A program made the translations under genes and the position numbers. This document shows, in pieces, positions 1 through 8,711 of a stretch of DNA of 25,135 nt; the stretch's first letter is position 1; the number at the start of each line of letters is the position of its first letter. Below the pieces are notes generated by a model. That model was not told the origin of the DNA. It saw nothing but the letters and a program-made list of their open reading frames with translations, and ran no database searches. Source of the stretch: JAIVGV01 sp035295985 (GTDB lineage: Bacteria > Acidobacteriota > Blastocatellia > Pyrinomonadales > Pyrinomonadaceae); the NCBI GenBank assembly GCA_035295985.1, contig DATHBT010000051.1, positions 1-25,135 on the forward strand. The letters run 5' to 3'.

Positions 1-1
1 G

Positions 2-856
2 CGCGCGGACTACCTGAAGAACGAGCCGCGCGTCCCCCTGCACCTCTTCCAGAACGAGTACGAGCTGGCCCTCGCCTACCTGAAGACGAAACAGCACGAG
101 CGCGCGGCCGAGCGCGCGGCCGAGGCGTTCCGGCTGGCGAAGGCTTACGAGGAGAAGTCGCCCTCGGAGTCTCGCGCCGAGACCTTCATCTTCAACGCGG
201 GCCTCGCGCTCGCCGAAGCCTACGCCGGGGCCAAGCGCAAGGAGGAGGAGCGCGCGGCCGTCTTCGAGCTGTTCCAGCTCGCGCTCGATCTGCCGTCGGC
301 GAACCTCTACCGGATGGTCAACAATAAGTTCCCCGGCAAGCGCGAGGACGCGGAGCGCGCGATGCTCGCGCGCGGGCCGGAGGGGCGGGCCGCGCCGCCG
401 GAGTTGAAGGTCGCCGAGTGGGTCGAGACCGAGCCGCTGAAACTGTCAGACCTGCGCGGCCGGGTCGTCCTCCTCGACTTCTGGTACGAGTGGTGCGGCC
501 CGTGCCTGGCGGCGTTCCCCACCCTGCGCGGCTGGCAGAAGAAGTACGGCGAGAGGGGCTTCACCGTCATCGGCCTGACCGACGTGCAGCGCACGCTCAC
601 GGCCACCGACATGACGCGCGAGCAGAAGATAGACTTCCTGCGCCTGTTCAAGCGCAAGCACGAGCTGATCTACCCCGTGGCCGTCGCCGAAAGGCCGGCC
701 GACAACCTGACGGCCTACGGCGTCTCGACCTTCCCGACCGCCGTCCTCCTCGACCGCCGCGGCGCGGTGCGCTTCATCAGCATCGGCGTCAGCCAGCCCG
801 AAATGTCGCGCCTCGGCGACATGATCGAGAAGCTGGTCAAAGAGCCGGCCCCGTAA
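2..856 (+). CDS. TlpA-type thioredoxin-fold protein with helical N-terminal region (5' partial)
   Basis: The frame is open from the window edge, so the true start lies upstream; the in-frame ATG at 314 is internal. The visible product is 284 residues. The first ~110 residues are Ala/Glu/Leu/Arg-rich and look like TPR-type helical repeats. From about residue 125 it becomes a TlpA/ResA-like thioredoxin domain: a strand reading VVLLDFWYEW leads into the redox motif WCGPC, followed by a helix, the strand FTVIGLTDV, and the cis-proline region STFPTAVLLD. In this family the two cysteines reduce or exchange disulfides, usually in the periplasm; no signal peptide can be judged because the N-terminus is missing. 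The stop at 854-856 is followed at once by a heptad repeat element. The thioredoxin fold is secure; the TPR reading and the physiological substrate are not. Confidence 0.85.
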   Translation, partial: RADYLKNEPRVPLHLFQNEYELALAYLKTKQHERAAERAAEAFRLAKAYEEKSPSESRAETFIFNAGLALAEAYAGAKRKEEERAAVFELFQLALDLPSANLYRMVNNKFPGKREDAERAMLARGPEGRAAPPELKVAEWVETEPLKLSDLRGRVVLLDFWYEWCGPCLAAFPTLRGWQKKYGERGFTVIGLTDVQRTLTATDMTREQKIDFLRLFKRKHELIYPVAVAERPADNLTAYGVSTFPTAVLLDRRGAVRFISIGVSQPEMSRLGDMIEKLVKEPAP

Positions 857-980
857 GGCAGAAGGCAGAAGGCAGAAAGCAGAAGGCAGAAGTCAGAAAG
901 CAGAAAGCAGAGGGCAGACAAGACGGAGCACGATCATGCTCTTTTCTTGACTGCCTTCTGCTTTCTGCCTTCTGCCTTCT
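857..980. repeat. Heptad-repeat inverted element 1 (GGCAGAA units)
   Basis: Nine consecutive 7-bp units of the type GGCAGAA run from 857 to 919, starting on the base after the tlpA-like stop codon. The facing arm at 951-980 is the exact reverse complement of 860-889, a perfect 30-bp inverted repeat. A smaller palindrome (GAGCA/TGCTC) sits near the loop at 926-941. The element lies between two convergent genes, so transcripts from both strands could fold it; a terminator role is an inference. Confidence 0.85.
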
Positions 981-986
981 CGTCTT

Positions 987-2105
987 TTATTGAGGCTCGG
1001 CCGATCTTTTGAGCGCGTCGAGGTCGGACAGCTCGCGCGTGAAGTGGTCGTTGCCGTTGCGCTCGTCGAACTTGCGGGCGAGTTCGAGTGTGCGCGCGGC
1101 GAACCAGTCGCGCAGCCGCGCCGTCTCGTAGATGCCGCCCTCGTCGCGGAGCGGGAACGCGGGGGGCATCCGCACGGCCACCGCCGTTTCGCCCTCCCCG
1201 GCCAGCAGGTCGAGCGCGAGCCAGGCGGCGCGGTAGAAGAGGAAGTGGTCGTGCGGGTTGTGGTTCGACTCCGACCAGCGGTAGTTCTTGCCCAGCAGCT
1301 CAACGGCGCGGCCCGCCTCGCCCGCGAGCGCCAAATAAGCGATGTGATCGCTCACGTACTCGATTGAGCCGTGGCTGCGCGCCTCCGAGAGGCGGTAGCC
1401 GCGCCGGTGGAAGTCGGCCGCCTCTTCGGGACGCCCCAGACGCAGCAGCGGCACGAGCAGCCGCGCGAAGGTGCGTTCGGGGACGGTGCGGCAGAATTGG
1501 CGCATCTCGATGAGCGGCCGGGCGACCTCCAAGGCCCACGCGTCGTCGCCCGTGTAGATGTGGAATGACGACTGCTCGTCGATGCGGCACGCGTGGCAGT
1601 CGCTCACCTCGTCGGTGCGCTCGGCCTGCGAGCGGCGGTAGTTCCTGATCGCCTCCTCCCGGTCGCCCGTCAGGCGCGCGATGCGGTAGCGGTACTGGTA
1701 GATGGAGCGCAGGCCGTAGCCGCCGCGCCGGAAGCGGCGCTCCATGTCTTCGAGCATCCCGTAGATCTGCCCCAAAGGTATCTGCGGGAAGTCGGCGATG
1801 ACGTTGACCATCCACTTGTAGCGCCACAGCAGACGCCACTCGTCGAACTCGCCGGGGTTGCGGTCGAACTGTGCGAGGCACCACGTGTAGGCGACGATGG
1901 CGCGGTCGGGCGCGCCGCCGAAGTAGGCAGCCTCGACGAACTCTTCGCGCGCGGCGTACTGGAAGCGGAGATCGCCCGTCGAGTCGGCGTGGCGCACGGC
2001 CTCTTCGAGGACGGCGATCTTCTCGGGGCCGTCCTTCATCCCCTCCGCCTCGGCGAGCAGCCGCACGGCCTCCGCGCGCGAGCCTGTGTTGTAGATCGCG
2101 CTCAC
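987..2105 (-). CDS. TPR-like helical protein coupled to the HSP90-family gene
   Basis: This is a 372-residue soluble protein with no signal peptide or membrane segment. It is built of paired amphipathic helices: an opening segment with AVRLLAEAEG, then regularly spaced Ala/Tyr/Trp-rich helices, consistent with a TPR-like solenoid. A Cys pair, DCHAC, occurs at residues 169-173 between helical blocks. The start is GTG at 2105-2103; its GTGA overlaps the TGA stop (2104-2102) of the HSP90-family gene, so translation is probably coupled. I do not recognise a named family. Given the overlap, a partner, adaptor or client-recognition role for the HSP90-like ATPase is the simplest inference; eukaryotic HSP90 also works with TPR proteins, but through a C-terminal MEEVD tail that is not present here. 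The real gene and its operon are clear; the function is not. Confidence 0.75.
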   Translation of the reverse strand: MSAIYNTGSRAEAVRLLAEAEGMKDGPEKIAVLEEAVRHADSTGDLRFQYAAREEFVEAAYFGGAPDRAIVAYTWCLAQFDRNPGEFDEWRLLWRYKWMVNVIADFPQIPLGQIYGMLEDMERRFRRGGYGLRSIYQYRYRIARLTGDREEAIRNYRRSQAERTDEVSDCHACRIDEQSSFHIYTGDDAWALEVARPLIEMRQFCRTVPERTFARLLVPLLRLGRPEEAADFHRRGYRLSEARSHGSIEYVSDHIAYLALAGEAGRAVELLGKNYRWSESNHNPHDHFLFYRAAWLALDLLAGEGETAVAVRMPPAFPLRDEGGIYETARLRDWFAARTLELARKFDERNGNDHFTRELSDLDALKRSAEPQ

Positions 2106-3925
2106 ATCACACCCCCGATCACGATGTCAGCGCCCCACTCCAGCAGGCCCGACAGGCCCTCGTTGAGCAGGCGCATCTCTTTGGCCGAGAGCGGCCGGTG
2201 GCCGAGCATCAGCGCCTGCACGTAGAGCACCTGGACGGCGAGGCGCTGGAGAGTGTCGTCGCCGACGCGCGCGACCTTGTGGACGAGCGGGTTGCGGTAG
2301 TTGAAGCAGAGCCGGCCCTCGGAGTCGCCGTCGGCCGACTCGCCGAGGCGGTCGAGGAGCGACGACCAGAACGAGTCCGTCACCTCCTTCGTCGTCTCGA
2401 TGGAGCGGCGGAAATCCGCCTCCTCGCTCGAAGTGTAGAGCGCGGGCAGATCGCCGGGCGTGAACTTCCTGACCTCGACGGCGCAGTTGAACTCCGCGAG
2501 CACCCGCTCGGCGAAGCGGACGAAGCCCCCGACCTCCTCCTCCTCGTCGGCTGTCAGACGCTCGAAGCTGTATGAGAGTGTCTTGCCGTCAACGAGTTCG
2601 AGCCGCACGTTGGGGAAGACTTCGCGGAGCTTAAAGATCAGGTCCGCGTCGTAGGTGTAGGCGGCGTTGATGACGCACAGGCCCTGCGACGCGGCGACGC
2701 GCGCGATCTGGCGGAACTGATCGCGGCCGGGCGCGAACATGACGGTGTCCGTGTCGCGCCGGTACTCGGTCAGGGTCTTCGTGCCCATGTTCGTCTCGAA
2801 CGGCAGCCAGTTGACGAAGAGGCGGAAGAAGTCGTCGTCCTCCGCAGCCAAAGCCTTGATCGAGAGGTAGTGTAGCTCGATGATCTGCTTGAGACGGCGC
2901 GGGTCTTCCTCGGCCAGCTCGACCAGGTAGTTGCGAAGCGTGCGGCCCAGAGCGTCGCGCGTCGATGAGAGCGACTCGTCCTCGTAGAACGACTCGCGCG
3001 AGGCCGTCGGCCGCAGGTCGTTGGCGTTGACGACGCACTTGACGAAAAAAGCCCAGTCGGGCAGCAGCCCTTCGGCGTCCTCCGAGAGCAGCATGTTTTT
3101 GAGATAGACGCGGTGCGTCTTGCGGGCCGACAGGCTCATCGGGTGCGGCAGGACGAAGGCCGCGCCGCGCACGTCGCCGATTGAAGAGCGCAGGGGGACT
3201 GTGTCGAGGAAGTCAGTCCCGAAGAGGTTGCGGCCGTATTCGAGGTAAGACTCCCGCTCAAGGCGCGAGTCCGTGAACGTCTGCTGCCACGGCGGTTCTT
3301 CGTCGTTGACGAGCACGGGCACGTCGCCCCCGGCCGCGAGCCGGACGGGGTAGGGGAGCAGACTCCCGTAGTGGTGCGCGAGCCGGCGCACCTCTTCGGC
3401 GTCGAAGTACTGCTCGCTCCCCTCCTTGCAGAGAAGGCGCACGGCCGTACCCGGCTCCATCTCGTGGTCGGTCACGCGCACGGTGTAAGTGCCGTCGGCA
3501 CGCCCGCGCCACTCGACCGCGCGCGAGCCGGGCTTGGTGGAGCGCGTCAGCACCGAAATCTCCTCGCTCACGACGAAGCACGAGAGCAGGCCGATGCCGA
3601 ACTGGCCGATGAAGTCGCGGCGGCCCGCGCCCGTCTCGGCGTCGCGCTTCGAGGTCTGGCCGATGGTGGCGAGGAACTGGTGAATCTCGTCCTCGGTCAG
3701 TCCCGTGCCGTTGTCCGTAAAGAGCAGTCGCGGCTGCGCGCCCGGCGGCGCGGGCAGGCGGATGCCGATCTCGCCGCGGTGCGAAGGCTCCGCGAGGTTA
3801 CGCGCGGTGATGGCGTCCACGGCGTTCTGCAACAGCTCGCGGACGAAGACCTGCGGGCTGCTGTAGATGTGGTTCGACAGCAGATCGATGATGCCGCCGA
3901 GGTTGACCTGAAACTTGTAATCCAT
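2102..3925 (-). CDS. Divergent HSP90-family molecular chaperone (HtpG-like)
   Basis: This 607-residue protein is near the usual HtpG length (~620). The N-terminal GHKL ATPase domain shows ELLQNAVDA at residues 30-38 (catalytic Glu30, Mg/ATP-binding Asn34; canonical HtpG reads ELISNASDA), DNGTGL at 71-76, and the lid/phosphate-loop IGQFGIGLLSCF at 106-117. The middle domain holds NDLRPTASRESF, matching the canonical SRE segment with its catalytic arginine. The C-terminal third is acidic and poorly conserved against what I remember of HtpG. Members are ATP-driven clamp chaperones acting in the cytosol. The substitutions throughout the core motifs suggest a side branch of the family rather than ordinary HtpG, so I leave the symbol empty. 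Translation starts at ATG 3925 with AAGG upstream. The stop overlaps the start of the TPR-like gene, forming a two-gene operon. Confidence 0.88.
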   Translation of the reverse strand: MDYKFQVNLGGIIDLLSNHIYSSPQVFVRELLQNAVDAITARNLAEPSHRGEIGIRLPAPPGAQPRLLFTDNGTGLTEDEIHQFLATIGQTSKRDAETGAGRRDFIGQFGIGLLSCFVVSEEISVLTRSTKPGSRAVEWRGRADGTYTVRVTDHEMEPGTAVRLLCKEGSEQYFDAEEVRRLAHHYGSLLPYPVRLAAGGDVPVLVNDEEPPWQQTFTDSRLERESYLEYGRNLFGTDFLDTVPLRSSIGDVRGAAFVLPHPMSLSARKTHRVYLKNMLLSEDAEGLLPDWAFFVKCVVNANDLRPTASRESFYEDESLSSTRDALGRTLRNYLVELAEEDPRRLKQIIELHYLSIKALAAEDDDFFRLFVNWLPFETNMGTKTLTEYRRDTDTVMFAPGRDQFRQIARVAASQGLCVINAAYTYDADLIFKLREVFPNVRLELVDGKTLSYSFERLTADEEEEVGGFVRFAERVLAEFNCAVEVRKFTPGDLPALYTSSEEADFRRSIETTKEVTDSFWSSLLDRLGESADGDSEGRLCFNYRNPLVHKVARVGDDTLQRLAVQVLYVQALMLGHRPLSAKEMRLLNEGLSGLLEWGADIVIGGVM

Positions 3926-4169
3926 GACTGACCTTGAAGAAGAGCCGGCCGGGTGTGGTTGGCGGGTCGGGACGGCGCGGCGCCGCGGGCGTGCGACCGG
4001 TCATCCTAACACCCGGCGCGGCCGGGAAGCCAAAACCGCGAGGCCGCGGGCCGGCTCGGAAACTGATCTTGATAAGGGTGAGCGCCGGAGTTGTGGGAGA
4101 GATTAGCGGGCTAATCGCGCCGGCGGCTTGGACGGGACAGACGGGACGAACGAGCCTGACCGTGTTCGA

Positions 4170-4196
4170 CTGACACCCTGAAAAACGTCATATAAT
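4170..4196 (+). promoter_or_regulatory. Possible upstream promoter of ffh or of an untranslated RNA
   Basis: CTGACA at 4170-4175 is followed after 15 bp by a perfect TATAAT at 4191-4196. The spacer is short for sigma-70, so activity is uncertain. A transcript from here would carry a leader of more than 200 nt before ffh. Confidence 0.4.
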
Positions 4197-4362
4197 CAAA
4201 CCCCTCGTGAGTTAATTCGGGCCGGACTATAGCACCTTTTTGTGAAACGGCCAAGAACTTTTTAATACAAAGTGAAAAAAGCCCGCGTACTTGTCGCCCA
4301 TTCGTTAAGCCCTGCCTGTCCGTTGAGGCTTGGAAAGACCTGTCGCCGCAAGGCCCGCTTCC

Positions 4363-4391
4363 TTGACTCAGGCAACCCGCGCCCGTATCAT
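4363..4391 (+). promoter_or_regulatory. Sigma-70-type promoter of the ffh operon
   Basis: TTGACT at 4363-4368 and TATCAT at 4386-4391 are separated by exactly 17 bp; each hexamer matches five of six consensus positions. Transcription would begin near 4398, giving a leader of about 35 nt before the ffh ATG at 4433. Confidence 0.7.
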
Positions 4392-4432
4392 TTCGGTTTT
4401 CGGCTGCGGGCCGGATTCGCGTCTGAGAAGCC

Positions 4433-5953
<1,521 letters not shown>

Positions 5954-5958
5954 AACCC

Positions 5959-6047
5959 GTCAGTGGTCAGTTGTCCGTTGTTCGTGCCCACCGGCCGACG
6001 CAGCAGAGACAGAGTTAATAACTGACAACGGACAAAGGACAACTGAC
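5959..6047. repeat. Heptad-repeat inverted element 2 (GTCAGTT/GTCCGTT units)
   Basis: The left arm has four 7-bp units, GTCAGTG, GTCAGTT, GTCCGTT, GTTCGTG (5959-5986). The right arm has AACTGAC, AACGGAC, AAAGGAC, AACTGAC (6020-6047). GTCAGTTGTCC at 5966-5976 pairs perfectly with 6037-6047. It fills the ffh-rpsP gap just upstream of the rpsP ribosome binding site. Confidence 0.8.
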
Positions 6048-6066
6048 AAATCCGGAGGATTTAGAC

Positions 6067-6339
6067 TTGTTAGCCATCAGACTGATGCGCATGGGCGCGA
6101 AGAAGAAGCCGGCGTACCGCGTGGTCGTCAAGGAGCGACTGTCGAAGCGCGACGGCGCGTACATCGAGAACGTCGGGACGTACAACCCGACGCGCGAGCC
6201 CGCGGAGGTGAACCTGAACCTCGAGCGCGTGCGCTACTGGATGGAGCGCGGCGCGCAGCCCTCGCCCACGGTCGAGCGGCTGATCAAGAGCCAGTCGCGC
6301 GCCGCCGCCGCGGAACAGCAGGCGGAAGCCCAGGCGTGA
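6067..6339 (+). CDS. rpsP: 30S ribosomal protein S16
   Basis: This 90-residue protein matches the usual S16 length and opening, LAIRLMRMGAKKKPAYRVVV, with the conserved YNP turn in VGTYNPTREP and the helix ending PTVERLIKSQ. S16 binds 16S rRNA in the 30S body and is needed for assembly. The start is TTG at 6067, chosen because GGAGG at 6054-6058 lies 8 bases upstream and the next in-frame ATG would delete the conserved first strand. The C-terminus is a short Ala/Gln tail. It sits between ffh and khpA in the standard order. Confidence 0.96.
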   Translation: MLAIRLMRMGAKKKPAYRVVVKERLSKRDGAYIENVGTYNPTREPAEVNLNLERVRYWMERGAQPSPTVERLIKSQSRAAAAEQQAEAQA

Positions 6340-6411
6340 AGGTTTGAAGTTTAAGGTCCGAGGTTTAAGGTTCGATGCTGAAAACCTTAGACCTTAGACC
6401 TTAAACCTGTA
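6339..6411. repeat. Heptad-repeat inverted element 3 (AAGGTTT/ACCTTAG units)
   Basis: 7-bp units AAGGTTT, GAAGTTT, AAGGTCC, GAGGTTT, AAGGTTC run from 6339 to 6373. ACCTTAG, ACCTTAG, ACCTTAA, ACCTGTA face them at 6384-6411. AGGTTTAAGGT (6361-6371) pairs perfectly with 6398-6408. The first base is the last base of the rpsP stop codon; the last unit ends 7 bases before the khpA ATG. Confidence 0.8.
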
Positions 6412-6418
6412 GCCCGTG

Positions 6419-6652
6419 ATGAGAGACACCGTCGAGATGATCGTCAGGGAGTTGGTGTCGGACGCCGACTCCGTGGACGTGCGCGAGATCGAGCGTGACT
6501 CGCGGACGACGCTCATCGAGGTGCGCGTCGCCGAGGGCGACATGGGCAAGGTGATCGGGCGGCAGGGTCGCACGATCAAAGCCCTGCGCTCGTTGCTCCA
6601 CGCCGCGGGCGGCAAGGGGCCGCGCCGCTACGTCCTCGACGTGGTCGAATGA
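6419..6652 (+). CDS. khpA: KH-domain RNA-binding protein KhpA
   Basis: This is a 77-residue single-KH-domain protein. The GxxG loop is visible in GKVIGRQGRTIKAL, preceded by a strand with EVRVAEGDMG and followed by a helix ending in YVLDVVE. KhpA is a small RNA-binding protein, in some Firmicutes paired with KhpB and linked to cell elongation and RNA metabolism; its place between rpsP and rimM is the typical one. ATG at 6419 is preferred because it fits the family N-terminus (RDTVEMIVREL), but a GTG codon directly before it (6416) could also start. No Shine-Dalgarno is evident; the right arm of repeat element 3 occupies that position. Its stop overlaps the rimM start (ATGA). Confidence 0.93.
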   Translation: MRDTVEMIVRELVSDADSVDVREIERDSRTTLIEVRVAEGDMGKVIGRQGRTIKALRSLLHAAGGKGPRRYVLDVVE

Positions 6653-7251
6653 GCGGCGCGGCGGACGACGAAGTCGGCGGCGGCGCGGCCGAACACGACG
6701 GCGCGGAGCGCGCGTCTGATTCGGGCAGCGACGGAGACGAGGAGTTAGTGGCCGTCGCGCGCGTCGTCAAAGTCCGAGGGTTGCGCGGCGAAGTCGCCGC
6801 CGAGTTGTTGACCGACTTCCCCGAACGCTTCGAGTGGACGGAGGAGTTGATCGCCGTCACGCCGGCGGGCGGGCGGCGTGCGCTGGCGGTCGAGCAGAGC
6901 CGCCTGCACGCGGGGCGCGTGCTGTTGAAATTCGCGGGCTACGACACGCCGGAGGCGGCGCAGGCGCTGGTCGGCTTCGAGCTGTGCGTGCCGGAGTCCG
7001 AGGCGGTCGAGCTGGAAGAGGACGAGTTCTTTGACTGGCAGCTTGAGGGCTGCCGCGTGGAGACGGTCGGGGGCCGGAGCCTGGGCAGCGTCCGAGAGGT
7101 CTGGCACTACGGCGCGGCCCCGATCCTCGTAGTCCGCGACGAAGGGAAGCGCGAGACGCTGATCCCGCTCGCGCGCTCGATCTGCGTCCTGATCGACACG
7201 GACGCGAAGCTGATCCGCGTCGATCCGCCGGAGGGACTCGTCGAATTTTAG
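6649..7251 (+). CDS. rimM: Ribosome maturation factor RimM
   Basis: This 200-residue protein binds S19 and assists assembly of the 30S head. The first ~30 residues are an acidic Gly/Ala/Asp/Glu-rich extension absent from most homologues (E. coli RimM is 182). Then the RimM N-terminal barrel begins with VAVARVVKVRGLRGEVAAELLTD-type sequence, and the C-terminal PRC-barrel-like half includes EDEFFDWQLEGC (canonical FYW.DLiG), a G..LG.V.EV strand, and the ending ETLIPLARSICVLID. ATG at 6649 overlaps the khpA stop, so coupled translation is likely. Its TAG stop (7249-7251) shares its last base with repeat element 4. Confidence 0.95.
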   Translation: MSGAADDEVGGGAAEHDGAERASDSGSDGDEELVAVARVVKVRGLRGEVAAELLTDFPERFEWTEELIAVTPAGGRRALAVEQSRLHAGRVLLKFAGYDTPEAAQALVGFELCVPESEAVELEEDEFFDWQLEGCRVETVGGRSLGSVREVWHYGAAPILVVRDEGKRETLIPLARSICVLIDTDAKLIRVDPPEGLVEF

Positions 7252-7361
7252 ATTGCGGATTGCGGATTGCGGATTGTCAATCCCGGATTTCCGATTTGAG
7301 ATTTCAGATTCGAGATTCGGGTTGAGGTTCTTAAATCCGCAATCCGAATTCCGCGATCCGC
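7251..7361. repeat. Heptad-repeat inverted element 4 (GATTGCG units)
   Basis: Three exact GATTGCG units and one GATTGTC occupy 7251-7278. The middle continues in 7-bp phase with GATTT.. and GATTC.. units. The right arm AATCCGC, AATCCGA, ATTCCGC, GATCCGC ends at 7361, one base before the trmD ATG (7363). The element fills the rimM-trmD gap and leaves no room for a normal ribosome binding site. Confidence 0.85.
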
Positions 7362-7362
7362 A

Positions 7363-8118
7363 ATGAAGTTTGACATCATCACGATCTTCCCCGACTACTT
7401 CGCGTCGGTCTTCGAGTTCGGGATCGTGCGGCGGGCGAAGGCCGCGGGGCTGGTGGAGATCGAGGCGCACGACCTGCGGCGCTGGACGAGCGACCGGCAC
7501 AAGATCGTGGACGACCGGCCGTTCGGCGGGGGCGACGGGATGGTGTTGAAGCCAGAGCCGCTGTTCGCCGCGGTCGAAGCGTTGACGGGCGCGGGCGAGG
7601 CGAAGGAGTTGGCGGGGACGGGGAGGCGCGTCGTGCTGCTGTCGCCGCAGGGCAAGGTCTTTGATCAGGCGAAGGCGCAGGAGTTGGCCTCGTGCGAGCA
7701 GGTGGTCGTCATCTGCGGCCGGTACGAGGGCGTGGACGAGCGCATCGCCGAGGTGCTCGCGACCGACGAGGTCTCGGTCGGCGATTATGTGCTGTCGGGC
7801 GGCGAGCCTGCCGCGGCCGTCGTCGTGGACGCGGTCGTGAGGCTCATTCCCGGCGCGCTGGGCAGCGAGACCTCGGCCGTCAACGAGTCGTTCTCGGGCG
7901 AGGGCTTGCTCGACTTCCCGCACTACACGCGCCCGCCGGAGTTCCGCGGGCGGCGCGTCCCGGAAGTCCTGCTCGGGGGCAACCACGCGGAGATCGCGCG
8001 CTGGCGCAGGCGCGCGGCGCTCCACAAGACCGCGCGCAACCGCCCCGACCTGCTGGAGCGCGCCGCGCTCACCCCGGAGGAGCGCGCGTTGCTGGATGAG
8101 GAAGCTATTAGCGATTAG
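7363..8118 (+). CDS. trmD: tRNA (guanine-N1)-methyltransferase TrmD
   Basis: This 251-residue enzyme is of the family's usual length. It methylates G37 of tRNAs with SAM, preventing +1 frameshifting. Signatures include FDIITIFPDYF at the N-terminus, FGGGDGMVLKPEPLF (canonical GGGPGM), the trefoil-knot SAM site LLSPQGKVFDQ, CGRYEGVDERI and SVGDYVLSGGEPAA, and the C-terminal DFPHYTRPPEFRGR with VLLGGNHAEIARWRR. The ATG directly follows the repeat arm and has no visible Shine-Dalgarno sequence. The final codons, encoding AISD and the TAG stop, lie inside repeat element 5, so the element has shaped the C-terminus. It is part of the rpsP-rimM-trmD-rplS operon. Confidence 0.97.
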   Translation: MKFDIITIFPDYFASVFEFGIVRRAKAAGLVEIEAHDLRRWTSDRHKIVDDRPFGGGDGMVLKPEPLFAAVEALTGAGEAKELAGTGRRVVLLSPQGKVFDQAKAQELASCEQVVVICGRYEGVDERIAEVLATDEVSVGDYVLSGGEPAAAVVVDAVVRLIPGALGSETSAVNESFSGEGLLDFPHYTRPPEFRGRRVPEVLLGGNHAEIARWRRRAALHKTARNRPDLLERAALTPEERALLDEEAISD

Positions 8119-8175
8119 CTTTTAGCTCTTAGCAAAACCGGAAGACAAAAAAGCTAAAAGCTAATCGCTAATAGC
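8104..8175. repeat. Heptad-repeat inverted element 5 (AGCNNTT units), perfect 24-bp arms
   Basis: The arm 8104-8127 is the exact reverse complement of 8152-8175. AGC recurs every 7 bp in both arms (AGC TATT AGC GATT AGC TTTT AGC TCTT AGC on the left). The left arm overlaps the last codons and stop of trmD; the right arm ends 13 bases before the rplS ribosome binding site. Confidence 0.9.
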
Positions 8176-8200
8176 TAACAGCTAACTCGGAGTTGAAATC

Positions 8201-8617
8201 ATGAACCGCTTAGACGCAATCGAGAAGACGCAGATGAAGGACGGCGTGCCGGACATTCAGCCGGGCGACACGGTGCGCGTGCACGTGAGGATCAAGGAGT
8301 CGGAGACGAAGGAGCGCATCCAGGTCTTCGAGGGGATCGTGATCGGCCGCAAGGGCGGAGGCGTGCGCGAGACGATCACGGTCAGGAAGGTGAGCTTCGG
8401 CGTCGGCGTCGAGCGCGTCTTCCCGCTGCACGCGACCATCGTGCAGGGCATCGACATCGTCAAGCGCGGCCGGGTGCGGCGCGCCAAGCTTTACTACCTG
8501 CGCAACCTGCGCGGCAAGGCGGCCCGCATCCGCGAGCGCGACACGCGCCAGGCCACCACGGGCGCGAGCGGCCAGGCCCAGGGCGCGTCCGCCTCGGGCA
8601 AGAACAGCAGCAAGTAA
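8201..8617 (+). CDS. rplS: 50S ribosomal protein L19
   Basis: This 138-residue protein is a component of the 50S subunit at the 30S-50S interface. Conserved features are PGDTVRVHVRIKE, RIQVFEGIVIGRKGGG, ETITVRKVSFGVGVERVFPLH and the end of the core RRAKLYYLRNLRGKAARI. The core ends near residue 115; a Gln/Ala/Ser/Gly-rich, low-complexity tail of ~23 residues follows. GGAG at 8189-8192 lies 8 bases before the ATG. It keeps the standard position after trmD. Confidence 0.97.
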   Translation: MNRLDAIEKTQMKDGVPDIQPGDTVRVHVRIKESETKERIQVFEGIVIGRKGGGVRETITVRKVSFGVGVERVFPLHATIVQGIDIVKRGRVRRAKLYYLRNLRGKAARIRERDTRQATTGASGQAQGASASGKNSSK

Positions 8618-8620
8618 AGC

Positions 8621-8706
8621 GGGGATAGGGGTCAGGGGTCAGGGGCTAGGGAAGAGGCCGAAAGCTGTTTCTTCCCCATCCCCTAAACTCCCATCCCCAG
8701 CCCCTT
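8621..8706. repeat. Heptad-repeat imperfect inverted element 6 (GGGGTCA units)
   Basis: GGGGATA, GGGGTCA, GGGGTCA, GGGGCTA and GGGAAGA are consecutive 7-bp units (8621-8655). A C-rich facing arm occupies about 8671-8706; aligned to the left arm over 34 positions it has about ten mismatches. It lies between rplS and rnhB. The regularly spaced G4 runs could also form a G-quadruplex, which is an inference. Confidence 0.75.
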
Positions 8707-8711
8707 TCTCT

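Larger units (their letters stand above)
3926..4432. other. Divergent intergenic region between HSP90-like gene and ffh
   Basis: This gap of about 500 bases separates divergent genes. It contains the ffh promoter at 4363-4391, an upstream plus-strand promoter-like pair at 4170-4196, and on the minus strand an extended -10-like TGTTAGGAT at 4011-4003 that could serve the HSP90 gene. I looked for the conserved 4.5S/SRP RNA apical loop, which would fit beside ffh, and did not see it. No tRNA is visible. The stretch 4200-4360 is AT-richer than the surroundings and unexplained. Confidence 0.6.

Noticed and set aside
857..980. Possible CRISPR array or coding tail in the tandem GGCAGAA units
   Set aside because: The 7-bp units have no spacers, are too short for CRISPR repeats, and face a reverse-complement arm; the frame through them is low complexity.
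3926..4432. SRP (4.5S) RNA gene next to ffh
   Set aside because: The conserved apical loop with GGAAGCAGC-type sequence is not present on either strand.
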